Shown: piece after piece, positions 32,368-41,489 of the stretch
Position numbering within the stretch: position 1 is the first letter of the stretch
Layout of the letters: every line of letters begins with the position of its first letter
Assembly: GCF_031454185.1 (NCBI RefSeq)
Contig: NZ_JAVDQI010000004.1
Coordinates: 124,001-188,000 of the forward strand
Direction of reading: 5' to 3'
DNA: 64,000 nucleotides
Source of the DNA: Methanococcoides alaskense
GTDB taxonomy: Archaea; Halobacteriota; Methanosarcinia; Methanosarcinales; Methanosarcinaceae
Program-made: the position numbers and the translations under genes
The notes under the pieces: model-generated
The model's database searches: none
What the model saw: only the letters and a program-made list of their open reading frames with translations
What the model was told of the DNA's origin: nothing

Positions 32368-33114
32368 TCACTCTGATAAGACCACGATCTTCAAAGTTCC
32401 GCTTTGTGGCGGTAAACTTGCTGTGACCATTGGTCCATAGTAAGCTTCTATCCTCATTCCTTCAGTCAGGTCTTCAATGGTAAGTTCGTTCCCATTGCTG
32501 TCTGTGATGGTTGTTTCCTGACCGATACTCAGGTAGATGTCACATGGATATCCTTCGCCTATCTCAACATCGTCCTCATCCAGAAGGATAACTGTGCTGC
32601 TGGTCCATTTTTCAGTTCCAAGAATTGTCCCGGTAGTCTTTACAGGCTGTGGAACACCTGGTTGATCGTTCTCATCAAGTACAACAATGCTAACTGCTAC
32701 ACTCTGTGCTGGTAGGCTTCTGGTTGTAGCAGGTCCGTAATATGCTTCTATCCTTGTTTCTTCAGTAAGGTCTTCAATGGTTAGTTCATTCCCATTGCTG
32801 TCTTTAATGGTGGTTTCCTGGCTGATCTTCAGATAGATGTCACATGGATAACCTTCACCAATATCGCTCTCATCCTGGTCCAGAAGGAGAACTGTTGTAT
32901 TATCCCATGTTTCGATTCCGATGATAGTAGCAATGGTATTCAGAGGCTGCATTTTGTCGTTGTTTCCACCATCAACAGCAGGTGAATTTTCGGATTCCAG
33001 TCCACCGTTATCTATCAGTATCTTCTCATCAGCGTCAGCATTCATTATCATGGCACCGGCAGATATTACTGCGAGTACCGTGAGTACAAGTAATGGTATG
33101 TATGTGTTTTTCAT
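32368..33114 (-). CDS. Exported protein with two copies of a ~75-residue beta domain
   Basis: The start is ATG at 33114, since AAGGTGA lies 5 nt upstream and a signal peptide begins at once (TYIPLLVLTVLAVISAGAMI); ATG at 33132 has no site. The mature protein of about 220 residues contains two similar modules. Each has TVxLLDxD, GEGYPCDIYL, SNGNELTIEDLTE and RIEAYYGP followed by a Ser-Leu-Pro segment and a valine-rich strand. DNA conservation between the halves is also strong, indicating internal duplication. The compact beta pattern recalls the DUF5666/YobA-like exported families, but I cannot assign one. One Cys per module could form an inter-module disulfide. It is probably monocistronic, between the VWA operon and ppsA. 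Confidence 0.75.
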   Translation of the reverse strand: MKNTYIPLLVLTVLAVISAGAMIMNADADEKILIDNGGLESENSPAVDGGNNDKMQPLNTIATIIGIETWDNTTVLLLDQDESDIGEGYPCDIYLKISQETTIKDSNGNELTIEDLTEETRIEAYYGPATTRSLPAQSVAVSIVVLDENDQPGVPQPVKTTGTILGTEKWTSSTVILLDEDDVEIGEGYPCDIYLSIGQETTITDSNGNELTIEDLTEGMRIEAYYGPMVTASLPPQSGTLKIVVLSE

Positions 33115-33259
33115 TTTGTCACCTTGGATCATATGATGTCAGTAATTGGCTTCAGGTGATAGAATGAGTACTTCTTATATATCCATTACTTTAACTACAG
33201 TTCAATTTGTAGTCTTCTGAATGCGTTTTTTAAAAAAAGAAGGCGATTTGACTCCGCCT

Positions 33260-35701
33260 TTAATCGCCCTTTTTCGATTCCCTTATCTCCCTTATACGCC
33301 TTACTGCAATTTCTCCAAGGAACAGCAATAACGCAGCGATCAGGAAGTAGAGTTTCTGGCTTTCGGACCTTTGTACACTCTTAAGGGAATTTCCTCTTGC
33401 ATCAGTTAACAGGAGGGCAAGAGCTTCATTTTCGGTGTATGTCTTACCACCATTTGCTTTGATGAATACAGGAAGGTCCTCATTTATACCGACATCACGG
33501 TATTCGATGGCATAGTTCACAGCTATCGGATAGCCTGAGACATCGTGGAAACCAATACTGTTCGGGTCGATCGTGGTCTCATAGGTACTCTTGCCGGTGA
33601 CCGCAAGTTCAAGGGTATTTCCTTTGTATCTCAATACAGGTGTGTTCCCATCGTAATGGGTTATGTAAAGCGTAGCAGGGGTGTCGAACCACGTATCCTC
33701 AGCTTCAACAACAGTGCCTTCCTCGACCTGTGGATTGCCGATAGCCCAGTTTATAGTAGATGATATGAGCTTTGAATTGTTACCCGAATACATCTGGGAA
33801 GCCCATACGTTCTGCCCACCTCTACCGTTATCTGTAGTTATGGCTGCTACCCTGCCAAGCCCGTATCTCCATGTGGTCACTACAGGTTTGCCGGTGGCTG
33901 TAATGATTATTCTGTCTGCACCTGGTTTTGGGGTAACGTCATTATAGCCTGTGATATTACCTGCGATCTCGATGTTACGGGTAATGAAGTGATTTGGATT
34001 GTATTCTATAAGTGGGAAGGATGTTATTTGTGGGATATCGTCTGTTTCTTCTTCGGGTATCTCTTGATCCTCGAAGACAAGGTTCGCACGTTCACCCTTC
34101 TCAATAAAGAAATAAGTTCCGTCCACACTCTTCATTAATTCTTCGGAATAACGGTTTCCAGATTTGTCATACTGTGAAGGAGCAGCCTGTTCATGAATGT
34201 GGATGAAATAGAAATCGATCCCTTCATCGTGTATCTCTTCTACGACTGCAAGACTTTCATCATATGATTGCCCGAAACCACCATCTGATACTATTATAAT
34301 GTCAAGTTCTCCGGATTCGGTCTCAAGCCATTCCTGTGCTATTAGAAGACCTTGATCAAGAGATGTATCACTTGTAGCACCCGGGACAAGTGAACTGATA
34401 CTTTCTTCAAGCTTTTCAAGATTTGAATGTGTTCCAAGATATACCAGACCATCGGAAACATCGACACCTTCACTACCGAATGCGATTACTCCAGCATATG
34501 CATCTCTGAGGTTCTCGTTCTCAAGTATGAATATGGAATTGCCTAGAATATCAGAAAGCGTTTCATGAGCAGATGTGCTTTGGGAAACATCCAGTACAAG
34601 AACAATGCTTCTGCCACCTTTCCAGTCAGTTGGTCTTGAAGCTACAGGAAGTAATTCCTCTAAGGAAGAATCAAGATAGTTCCCACGATCGAACGAAGCC
34701 TCGCCACCTACCAGGACAAGTCCATTGCCTTGAGATACGTATTCCTTTAGTTCATCAATGTCACTTTCTGATAGTTCTCTCATGTTGACATTATCAAGCA
34801 CGACAGTTTTCTTATTGTCAAGATCGGTGAATTCCTTTGAATTCGATACATCGTACAGGTTGTACAGGATATTGCCAAGGGGTGCACCTGTATCGCTTGT
34901 GATCAGATTGATATTAGGTTTTGGAACAACGTAGATGGATTTGTAGTAAACGTTGTTGATATCATCTTTATCCTCGGTCAGAGGGCTCAGTTCCACTCTC
35001 ATCTCCTGAGCACCCAGCTTCTTGAAAGTATATGGAACACGAATTGTCCTAGTGCGTGTTTCCTGTGAGAAAGTGCCACTTCTGATGAGGGTGTCTCCTG
35101 CATAGACCTCAAAGCTGTATCTGATCTCACCTTCTTCTGCCTGGGATACCAGTATATCGAACTGGTTCTCGTTCCCGATGACCACGGTCTTGTCCCCAAG
35201 CATCTGGACAGTTATATCATTCACTTTGAGGTCTGGTGCAACGGAGTAAACGGTCGTACCCATTTCTTTTGCATACTCGAGAGATTCGTCGATGTCTTTT
35301 CCAAAATTGTTGTTTCCGTCACTGACGAGCACTATCTGGTTGTCTCCGGTGGAATATTGCTCGATTGCATCTCCAAGGGACGTGCTCTCGCCGGTCAGGC
35401 GGATGAACGTTGTCGGAGTATTGGCTGTAAGTGACTCATATACGTTCATTCCCACACCTTCTTCGAAAAGGCTCATACTGGCGGTCTCATCAGAGATCAC
35501 CACAAGGCTCGGGTTCTCGTCACTTGTCACATCACTGACAATGGCAGTGGGAGAGGCAAGTGCGATGACCAGAAGTGAAAGCACTATCATGCGTGAGATG
35601 ATAATTGGTCTTCTTGCTCCTTCCCTTAAGAAGAAAAGGCCTCCTATTATTACAGGCAGTATCAATGCAAACATCAATGGTTGTTCGAACGTGAAGGTCA
35701 T
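33260..35701 (-). CDS. Membrane VWA protein with glutamine-amidotransferase-like insert (Bat-like operon, last gene)
   Basis: This 813-residue protein has two N-terminal membrane helices (about 9-25 and 35-55), an extracellular or lumenal body and a C-terminal helix before a basic tail (RRIREIRESKKGD). The body contains a von Willebrand A domain near 365-520 with an intact MIDAS opening (LVLDVSQSTS) and a preceding class-I-amidotransferase-like fold (VSQGNGLVLVGGEASFDRGN). The family pairs with BatA-like proteins and MoxR ATPases in membrane complexes thought to act as chaperones or metal-dependent adhesion platforms; the substrate is unknown. Its ATG overlaps the stop of the gene before it (ATGA), showing tight coupling. 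Confidence 0.82.
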   Translation of the reverse strand: MTFTFEQPLMFALILPVIIGGLFFLREGARRPIIISRMIVLSLLVIALASPTAIVSDVTSDENPSLVVISDETASMSLFEEGVGMNVYESLTANTPTTFIRLTGESTSLGDAIEQYSTGDNQIVLVSDGNNNFGKDIDESLEYAKEMGTTVYSVAPDLKVNDITVQMLGDKTVVIGNENQFDILVSQAEEGEIRYSFEVYAGDTLIRSGTFSQETRTRTIRVPYTFKKLGAQEMRVELSPLTEDKDDINNVYYKSIYVVPKPNINLITSDTGAPLGNILYNLYDVSNSKEFTDLDNKKTVVLDNVNMRELSESDIDELKEYVSQGNGLVLVGGEASFDRGNYLDSSLEELLPVASRPTDWKGGRSIVLVLDVSQSTSAHETLSDILGNSIFILENENLRDAYAGVIAFGSEGVDVSDGLVYLGTHSNLEKLEESISSLVPGATSDTSLDQGLLIAQEWLETESGELDIIIVSDGGFGQSYDESLAVVEEIHDEGIDFYFIHIHEQAAPSQYDKSGNRYSEELMKSVDGTYFFIEKGERANLVFEDQEIPEEETDDIPQITSFPLIEYNPNHFITRNIEIAGNITGYNDVTPKPGADRIIITATGKPVVTTWRYGLGRVAAITTDNGRGGQNVWASQMYSGNNSKLISSTINWAIGNPQVEEGTVVEAEDTWFDTPATLYITHYDGNTPVLRYKGNTLELAVTGKSTYETTIDPNSIGFHDVSGYPIAVNYAIEYRDVGINEDLPVFIKANGGKTYTENEALALLLTDARGNSLKSVQRSESQKLYFLIAALLLFLGEIAVRRIREIRESKKGD

Positions 35702-37569
35702 AGTTCACCCCGGTTTCTAATGATAAGGATCTCAAGGACTACCAGCAGCATTGCAATGATAATAAGGTAGATATCAACGTATTTATTTGCAGTATATGTG
35801 GTCTGTCGGATGGTATCACCGCCTTCATTCGATGTTGCTCTTTCAAGGACGTTCGAGGAGTCTACTGTTGTATCGGACTCCATATCATCGTAAAGGTTCA
35901 CAGCTATTCTTTTGCCAGCAACCTCATAAACGCCCACTTCATCATAGAGCAATCTGCTCGTGGTTATAGAACCTGAAGGGGTTGTAACCTCCTGCTCCTT
36001 TGACAATGCTGAAACAGCACCAGTCTGGACATTGTAATCCCCTATGTCGCCAGTACCTCCAAGCCATGCGATAACCTTTGCCCAGAACACAGGATATTCT
36101 GGAAGGTTGTGGAAGTTGTTCCATGCTTCCTCTCCGAGCATATCGCTTAATCCGAGGTACATGACAGTACCGTCACCTACATTCCAATATGCAAGCATCG
36201 GTACATCCGAGGGGGTATCAACAAGGGACACTGCATCGGACCTTATGGTCGAATTCAGATAAGTATAGACTGCAATATCCTCGAACTTCACTTCCTCTGT
36301 GAGCCTCGTATCCTGTTCGACCTTCAATGCCACACCTTTACTGCTCTCTGAGGTGGTGATGATCTTTACAGGAAGCAATTGCATGAGGTCGATGTTCGCA
36401 TTCTTCGGGTCAAGTGTGGGCGAGGCGATAACAAGCACGTTCCCACCGTTCTCAATGAAAGTGCTAAGCCTTGCAGCTTCTTCAGAGGTTATTGCCCTTT
36501 GTTGTGTATCGACAACAATGACCTTATAATCACTAAGGTCAGCAGGCACATTATTGGATTGGGTGGCCTTTATGTTCGGCAACAGTGAAAGGGCAGTTCC
36601 CGAAGGTGATCCTTTAACATCGGTAACAAGAAGCAATTCGTTCTGCACATTTGCCGGAATTGATACATAGGCGACATTATCAACTGCAAGTTTATCTTCC
36701 CTGTCTATCTTGATTTCCGTAATACCGGTTCCAAGATCGGTCAGCTTGAACTGTTTAGTTGAAAATGGCCCGATATCGAATGTCACACTCTTTTTGTTCT
36801 GGCTCCCCGGCGTATCGATGATAATCTTGACGTTTTGTGTCGTTTCCATGTAGTTCTTGACAACACAGTTGTAGGTGTAACCGTTCTCCTCGGCATCGAT
36901 CCAGCCTTGTATTATGCCTACATTGTCAGTTGGTGAACCTACCCTTACAAAGGTCACTTTTAATCCGTAGGATTCAGCAAGTCTCATGGCCGATACAGGG
37001 TCTTCTCCCTGCCAGTTAGTGAAATCTGATATGACCACGATCCTTCCTCCTTCATTGGAAAGGGTTCTCATGGCATTGGTAATTGCACTTGAGAGGTCTG
37101 CAACAGAGCCTTTCGGAGTAAGGCTGTCAAGGGCGTTCTTATTAGCGGAAGAACCACCGGCTTCCAGCACGTTCACCGGAATGTTCTCTGCGAGTATTAT
37201 ACTGTTCTTCTTACTGACATAGGTCTTAGCGATATCAGTGGCACTATCGAACCTGCCTTCAGTGTTCATACTGGCAGAGGCATCGATAACGAATATAGTA
37301 TGTTCGCCGCTGAGTTCCTCTTCGGCGGTATAGAACGGCCCGGCTATAGCAACGGATATCAATATCAAAATGAGCAGTTGAGCAAGGAATATCGGGTCCT
37401 TTATAAGTCGCCTCAATGATGCAAATCTCTTCTTTTTCTGCTCCGCACGCATCAGGAACATAAGGGAAGGTATCTTCAGTTCCAGAGGTTTTGGGCGTAA
37501 CAGGTACAATATGATAAGTGGGATTATACTTGCCAGGGCAGCAAGCCCGAGTATGTTTGCAAAAGGCAT
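35698..37569 (-). CDS. BatA-type membrane protein with VWA domain
   Basis: This 623-residue protein opens with the BatA/aerotolerance N-terminal region: helix 1 (about 5-24), the LLRPKPLELKIPSLMFLMRA motif and helix 2 (about 60-78). A VWA domain with MIDAS DASAS (96-100) and later FVRVG, an Ig-like region and an amidotransferase-like region (VIVVDTQQRAITSEEAARLS) follow, then a C-terminal helix (about 598-615). It is the likely membrane partner of the MoxR ATPase. It overlaps the DUF58 gene by one base and the next gene by four. The whole unit reads as a single operon. Confidence 0.84.
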   Translation of the reverse strand: MPFANILGLAALASIIPLIILYLLRPKPLELKIPSLMFLMRAEQKKKRFASLRRLIKDPIFLAQLLILILISVAIAGPFYTAEEELSGEHTIFVIDASASMNTEGRFDSATDIAKTYVSKKNSIILAENIPVNVLEAGGSSANKNALDSLTPKGSVADLSSAITNAMRTLSNEGGRIVVISDFTNWQGEDPVSAMRLAESYGLKVTFVRVGSPTDNVGIIQGWIDAEENGYTYNCVVKNYMETTQNVKIIIDTPGSQNKKSVTFDIGPFSTKQFKLTDLGTGITEIKIDREDKLAVDNVAYVSIPANVQNELLLVTDVKGSPSGTALSLLPNIKATQSNNVPADLSDYKVIVVDTQQRAITSEEAARLSTFIENGGNVLVIASPTLDPKNANIDLMQLLPVKIITTSESSKGVALKVEQDTRLTEEVKFEDIAVYTYLNSTIRSDAVSLVDTPSDVPMLAYWNVGDGTVMYLGLSDMLGEEAWNNFHNLPEYPVFWAKVIAWLGGTGDIGDYNVQTGAVSALSKEQEVTTPSGSITTSRLLYDEVGVYEVAGKRIAVNLYDDMESDTTVDSSNVLERATSNEGGDTIRQTTYTANKYVDIYLIIIAMLLVVLEILIIRNRGEL

Positions 37570-38450
37570 TACATATGCCTCCTGTTGATGGCATTGAAGA
37601 ACGCTTCGAAGATGGGCGTATCAGTCGTGAATGTATATAGGTCAGCACCGACGTGGTTACAGATGTTCTGTATGCCATCGATGTGTGCCTGTAGCTCTTC
37701 CTGGTACTTATCCTTGAAATTATTACTAAGATATGTCTTCAGCTCATCATTGGTCTCAAGGTCCATCAGCTTGACATGACCGTGCATTGACAGATTGCTC
37801 TCGGAAGGGTCAAGCACCTGTATGAGAATAAGGTCATGGTTTGAAAGTCTGTAGATCGCCGATTCAATGGATTTGAGGTCTTCCATGAAATCTGAGATGA
37901 TGATCACGAGTGAACGTGACTTTATCATTTTTTCATATAGCTGGACACATTGGCCAAGATCTGTCTGTCCTTTAAGCTCTACTTCGGCAAGTCTATCGAT
38001 ATCCCTTAATAAATGACGTCTTCCCCTGTGCGTCTGGGATATGGCAATATCTTCAGAGTAGGTAGATATGCCAAATTTATCGTTATCCTTTGTGACAAGG
38101 TATGCAAAGCCGGCGGCAAGCATGGCGCCATATTCGAACTTTGTGACAGTGTCAAGGGTATAGTCCATACTATTGCTTGAATCGAGAAGTATGTGTGTGG
38201 ATACTGATTTGTCTTCTTCGAATTCCCTGACATAGAGCTTCTCTGACCTCGCATAAACGTTCCAGTCAATGGACTTGAGGTCATCTCCGTGGTGGTATTC
38301 CGTATACCCTATCGTATCGAGCCCCTGTCCCTTCCTGTTGGAGCGCCTGCTTCCTGCATAAGCACTGGAGACCCGCTTCCTTACCAGAAAAGTAAAGCGG
38401 TCAAGCTGGCGGAAGAAATCCACATCTATACGGTGTTTTCTGTCACTCAT
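37569..38450 (-). CDS. DUF58 protein with VWA-like fold
   Basis: This 293-residue soluble protein has the DUF58 hallmark GYTEYHHGDDLKSIDWNVYA followed by REFEEDKSVSTHILLDSSNS, a VWA-like fold with a DSSNS MIDAS. DUF58 genes almost always follow moxR and precede BatA-type genes, and the proteins are thought to link the AAA+ ATPase to the membrane VWA partners. The start ATG is at 38450; moxR ends 58 bases upstream. The C-terminal IFEAFFNAINRRHM matches the usual ending. Complete and typical. Confidence 0.9.
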   Translation of the reverse strand: MSDRKHRIDVDFFRQLDRFTFLVRKRVSSAYAGSRRSNRKGQGLDTIGYTEYHHGDDLKSIDWNVYARSEKLYVREFEEDKSVSTHILLDSSNSMDYTLDTVTKFEYGAMLAAGFAYLVTKDNDKFGISTYSEDIAISQTHRGRRHLLRDIDRLAEVELKGQTDLGQCVQLYEKMIKSRSLVIIISDFMEDLKSIESAIYRLSNHDLILIQVLDPSESNLSMHGHVKLMDLETNDELKTYLSNNFKDKYQEELQAHIDGIQNICNHVGADLYTFTTDTPIFEAFFNAINRRHM

Positions 38451-38508
38451 GGTTCAAGCATCATATTGGTGTTCGTAGGCTTTTCCTTCTCAGACTTACC
38501 GATGCTTA

Positions 38509-39483
38509 TCATTTAATTTTGGCAAGTATTTCCTTTATCACATGATCCTGTGATATTCCACGCCTTTCAGATTCGAAAGTGAGGATGATCCTGTGCCTTA
38601 ATACCGGATATGCCATTGCGTCAACATCTTCAACACTTACAAAGTTCCTGCCCCTAACCAATGCACGAGCCTTTGCTGCCAAAATAAGGCCGATGGATGC
38701 TCTGGGGGAAGCTCCGAACTCAATGAATTCCTTCCATGTGCGGGTTGCCATAATTATCTTGATAGCCCTTTCTTTTATATCATCTGCAATTGGCATATCC
38801 CTGGTGAGACGCTGGAGCTGTAGCACCATATTCTTGTTAAGCACTTTTTCCACATGCGGTTCATCAGACTTGGTGTAGCGTCTGACTATCTCTTTTTCTT
38901 CTTCAAATGAAGGATAGTCCAGAACGATCTTCAAAAGGAACCTGTCAAGCTGTGCTTCCGGCAATGGGAAAGTTCCTTCCATTTCTATAGGATTCTGGGT
39001 TGCAAGCAGGAAGAACGGTTTGTCAAGAATAAATGTATCGTTACCTACCGTGACCTGTTTCTCCTGCATGGCTTCAAGCAATGCAGATTGTGTCTTTGGG
39101 GATGCACGATTGATCTCATCGGCAAGGACGATGTTGGCAAAGACAGGTCCTGGCTCGAATTTGAACTCTTTTTTCCCTCCCGTCTCTTCAATAAAGTGTG
39201 TACCTGTGATATCTGCCGGCATAAGGTCCGGAGTACACTGGATCCTACTGAAACCAAGGTCCATTGTCTTGGAGATGGTGGAAACCGTAAGTGTTTTTCC
39301 AAGACCGGGGTTACTTTCCATCAGTGCGTGTCCGTTAGAAAGAATGGCAATGATTATCTGTTCTACCGTATCCTTTTGTCCTACTATGACCTTGGAGATC
39401 TCATTGAAAAGTGCTGAAAATGCATCACCAGCACCTCTGTAAGTCTGTTCAAGGTCTCCTGATCCTGCATCATTGGAATTCAT
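38509..39483 (-). CDS. MoxR-family AAA+ ATPase
   Basis: This 324-residue AAA+ ATPase has Walker A SNPGLGKTLTVS (about residues 58-69), Walker B IVLADEINRASPKTQSALLE (about 120-140), a sensor segment LATQNPIEMEGTFPLPEAQL and the helical lid (ASPRASIGLILAAKARALVR). MoxR proteins act as chaperones that mature complexes, often inserting metals or remodelling VWA-containing partners. ATG at 39483 follows GGAGAAC. The VWA partners are the three genes downstream. Confidence 0.95.
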   Translation of the reverse strand: MNSNDAGSGDLEQTYRGAGDAFSALFNEISKVIVGQKDTVEQIIIAILSNGHALMESNPGLGKTLTVSTISKTMDLGFSRIQCTPDLMPADITGTHFIEETGGKKEFKFEPGPVFANIVLADEINRASPKTQSALLEAMQEKQVTVGNDTFILDKPFFLLATQNPIEMEGTFPLPEAQLDRFLLKIVLDYPSFEEEKEIVRRYTKSDEPHVEKVLNKNMVLQLQRLTRDMPIADDIKERAIKIIMATRTWKEFIEFGASPRASIGLILAAKARALVRGRNFVSVEDVDAMAYPVLRHRIILTFESERRGISQDHVIKEILAKIK

Positions 39484-39639
39484 GTGGTGTTCTCCTTATA
39501 TTGCAATTGGTGAAATTGATTGGTGGTATAAATTGATCTGTTAATGTGATCCATCGATGAGCTTCGATGTTAATTAAATGATAATGATATATTAATAAAA
39601 GCATTGATATATTTATTGTCATGATGTAGTTATCTGAGG

Positions 39640-40527
39640 TCAGTTATTAGCCATCTGCTCAAAATATTCTTTTATAATACTCTCATACCCTTCCGGCAGT
39701 TGCTCATAATAAGCAGGTGATGATATCCTTCCGACCTCATATGCCGATGAGCTCTCAAACTCAGGGGGAAGTGATTCATCATCTCCGCTTTCAGTAAAAC
39801 CTGTTCCTGCTCCCGGTGGTAATGATAGGTCGACCTCTTCCCCCTCGACCACGATGATAGCAGTCTCTCCGACAAGGTCCTCACTATTTCCCCCTGAATC
39901 TCCTTCAAGTGTGAACTGTTCATCAGGGGATGTTTCATTCTCTCCTGATGTTATGCCCGGTATCTCATCTATCAGATCATTGATATCATCGGGCGTAACC
40001 CCTGTCCTGTAATCCAGTACGTTTATGGTGGTGAACATAATAAAAACTGCTAGCAGAAGAAACATGCTCTTTTTGAGCCTTTTCTTTTCAATAAGCTTTG
40101 AATTGTCGATCTTCGAGGCCACATCCAGTACATTTCCCATCAGGTCGTCTGAAATTATATTGTGCACATCTCTGTTGTCAAAGGCAGTCCTGAGCCTTTC
40201 CTGAAGTGCTGGGAAACGTTCCTCTATGAAAGGTATCAACAGAACTTTCCTGTCCCTGTAATGGAAAGCAAAGGTAAGGATGATGGCTAAAAATATAGAA
40301 ATAGCTGCAAGGAGAAGTTCTCCTGCTGAGATCATCCCCGAAGGACCATAGGTAGAATCTGCGTAAAGTTCAAATGTTCTTAATGTAAGGATAAATTGGT
40401 CTATATTCAGTATTTTTAAAATAGTGAACAAGGTCAGTGCAATTATAGTGAGATCGATGATCTTGTAGATACGCTGGTATTTATTGACCGTAGCTTCCTG
40501 TTTCTCTACAAAATTATCAATATCCAT
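39640..40527 (-). CDS. Unrecognised membrane protein heading the MoxR/VWA operon
   Basis: From ATG at 40527 (GTG at 40533 in frame) this ~295-residue protein has three probable membrane helices (about 20-40, 65-85 and 150-168). A cytoplasmic-looking loop lies between helices 2 and 3 (DRKVLLIPFIEERFPALQER), and a long acidic, Gly/Ser-rich tail (about 170-295) follows, with many Glu and Asp. No domain was recognised. Its position 156 bases before moxR on the same strand suggests it belongs to the complex, perhaps as a membrane adaptor whose acidic tail contacts partners; this is inference. Gene neighbourhood in related genomes would settle it. Confidence 0.7.
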   Translation of the reverse strand: MDIDNFVEKQEATVNKYQRIYKIIDLTIIALTLFTILKILNIDQFILTLRTFELYADSTYGPSGMISAGELLLAAISIFLAIILTFAFHYRDRKVLLIPFIEERFPALQERLRTAFDNRDVHNIISDDLMGNVLDVASKIDNSKLIEKKRLKKSMFLLLAVFIMFTTINVLDYRTGVTPDDINDLIDEIPGITSGENETSPDEQFTLEGDSGGNSEDLVGETAIIVVEGEEVDLSLPPGAGTGFTESGDDESLPPEFESSSAYEVGRISSPAYYEQLPEGYESIIKEYFEQMANN

Positions 40528-40587
40528 GATCACTATCCTCTTTAAAGCAAACTTGAATGAACATTCATACCTTATATGAACACTTTT

Positions 40588-41442
40588 TTAGTTATCCAGC
40601 TTGTATCCATTGTAGGAACCAAGGACTTTGAGCATAGATACTTTTGAATTTATATAATATAAAGCATCTTTTATAACTGCATTGCCTGTACTTCCTTCTA
40701 TGTCAATATAGAACAGATAATCCCCCAAAGAACGTTTCGATGGTCTTGATTCAATGCGGGTCAGATTAATGTCTCTTTTTGCGAATTCCCCTATGATCTC
40801 ATAGAGTGAACCAGGTTTGTCCTCATCAATATCAGCAATGATGGATGTCTTGCATGTATCATTTTTAGGTATGCAGACATCATCTTCCTGCCACTTGCCC
40901 TGTTCTATGACGATAAAGCGTGTATGGTTCTTCTCCCAGTCCTGGATATTCGGAACAAGTATCTTCAATCCATATTCCCTGGCGGATTCTCTTGATGCGA
41001 TAGCTGCCATCTCGCAGAACTCATTAGCAAGCTTGGCAGCATGGGATGTACTTCCTGTCGTACGTATTTCTGCTTTCTTGAAATGTTCCCTTATGAACTT
41101 ACTGCATTGACCCAGTGCCTGAGGATGTGACATTATTATTTTTATATTATTCATCTCACCCTTTGAGAGAAGACAATGCTCAATGGGTACAACTATCTCC
41201 CCGATAATGGTTATCTCGCTCTCAAGCAACAGATCGAGCGTTATACCAACGGACCCCTCTATGGAATTCTCTATTGGGATTATTCCCATGTTCGAATCTC
41301 CATTGATGACGGATGCAAAAGTATCGTTTATGTCATCATAATAGACAAGGGATGTTCCCTCCGTCTTTGATTCTTTGCTTATCCAGCCTTTTGCTGCTTT
41401 TTCCGAGTAGGATCCGGCAGGCCCGAGTACGCCAACGATCAT
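40588..41442 (-). CDS. pheA: Prephenate dehydratase with ACT domain
   Basis: This 284-residue enzyme converts prephenate to phenylpyruvate in phenylalanine synthesis. The catalytic domain (about 1-185) has VLGPAGSYSEKAA, IIPIENSIEGSVGITLDLLL, SHPQALGQCSKFI, TGSTSHAAKLA and the key TRFIVIEQ with the catalytic Thr. The C-terminal ACT domain (about 198-275) has DKPGSLYEIIGEFAKRDINL and ESRPSKRSLGDYLFYID, the latter being the phenylalanine-binding ESRP motif, so feedback inhibition is expected. There is no chorismate mutase domain. It stands alone between the Bat-like operon and a phosphatase-family gene, on the same strand. Confidence 0.96.
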   Translation of the reverse strand: MIVGVLGPAGSYSEKAAKGWISKESKTEGTSLVYYDDINDTFASVINGDSNMGIIPIENSIEGSVGITLDLLLESEITIIGEIVVPIEHCLLSKGEMNNIKIIMSHPQALGQCSKFIREHFKKAEIRTTGSTSHAAKLANEFCEMAAIASRESAREYGLKILVPNIQDWEKNHTRFIVIEQGKWQEDDVCIPKNDTCKTSIIADIDEDKPGSLYEIIGEFAKRDINLTRIESRPSKRSLGDYLFYIDIEGSTGNAVIKDALYYINSKVSMLKVLGSYNGYKLDN

Positions 41443-41489
41443 CGATGCAAATTGGTTTGCCTCTTAAAAATAGTTTTTGATGGCAGGCT

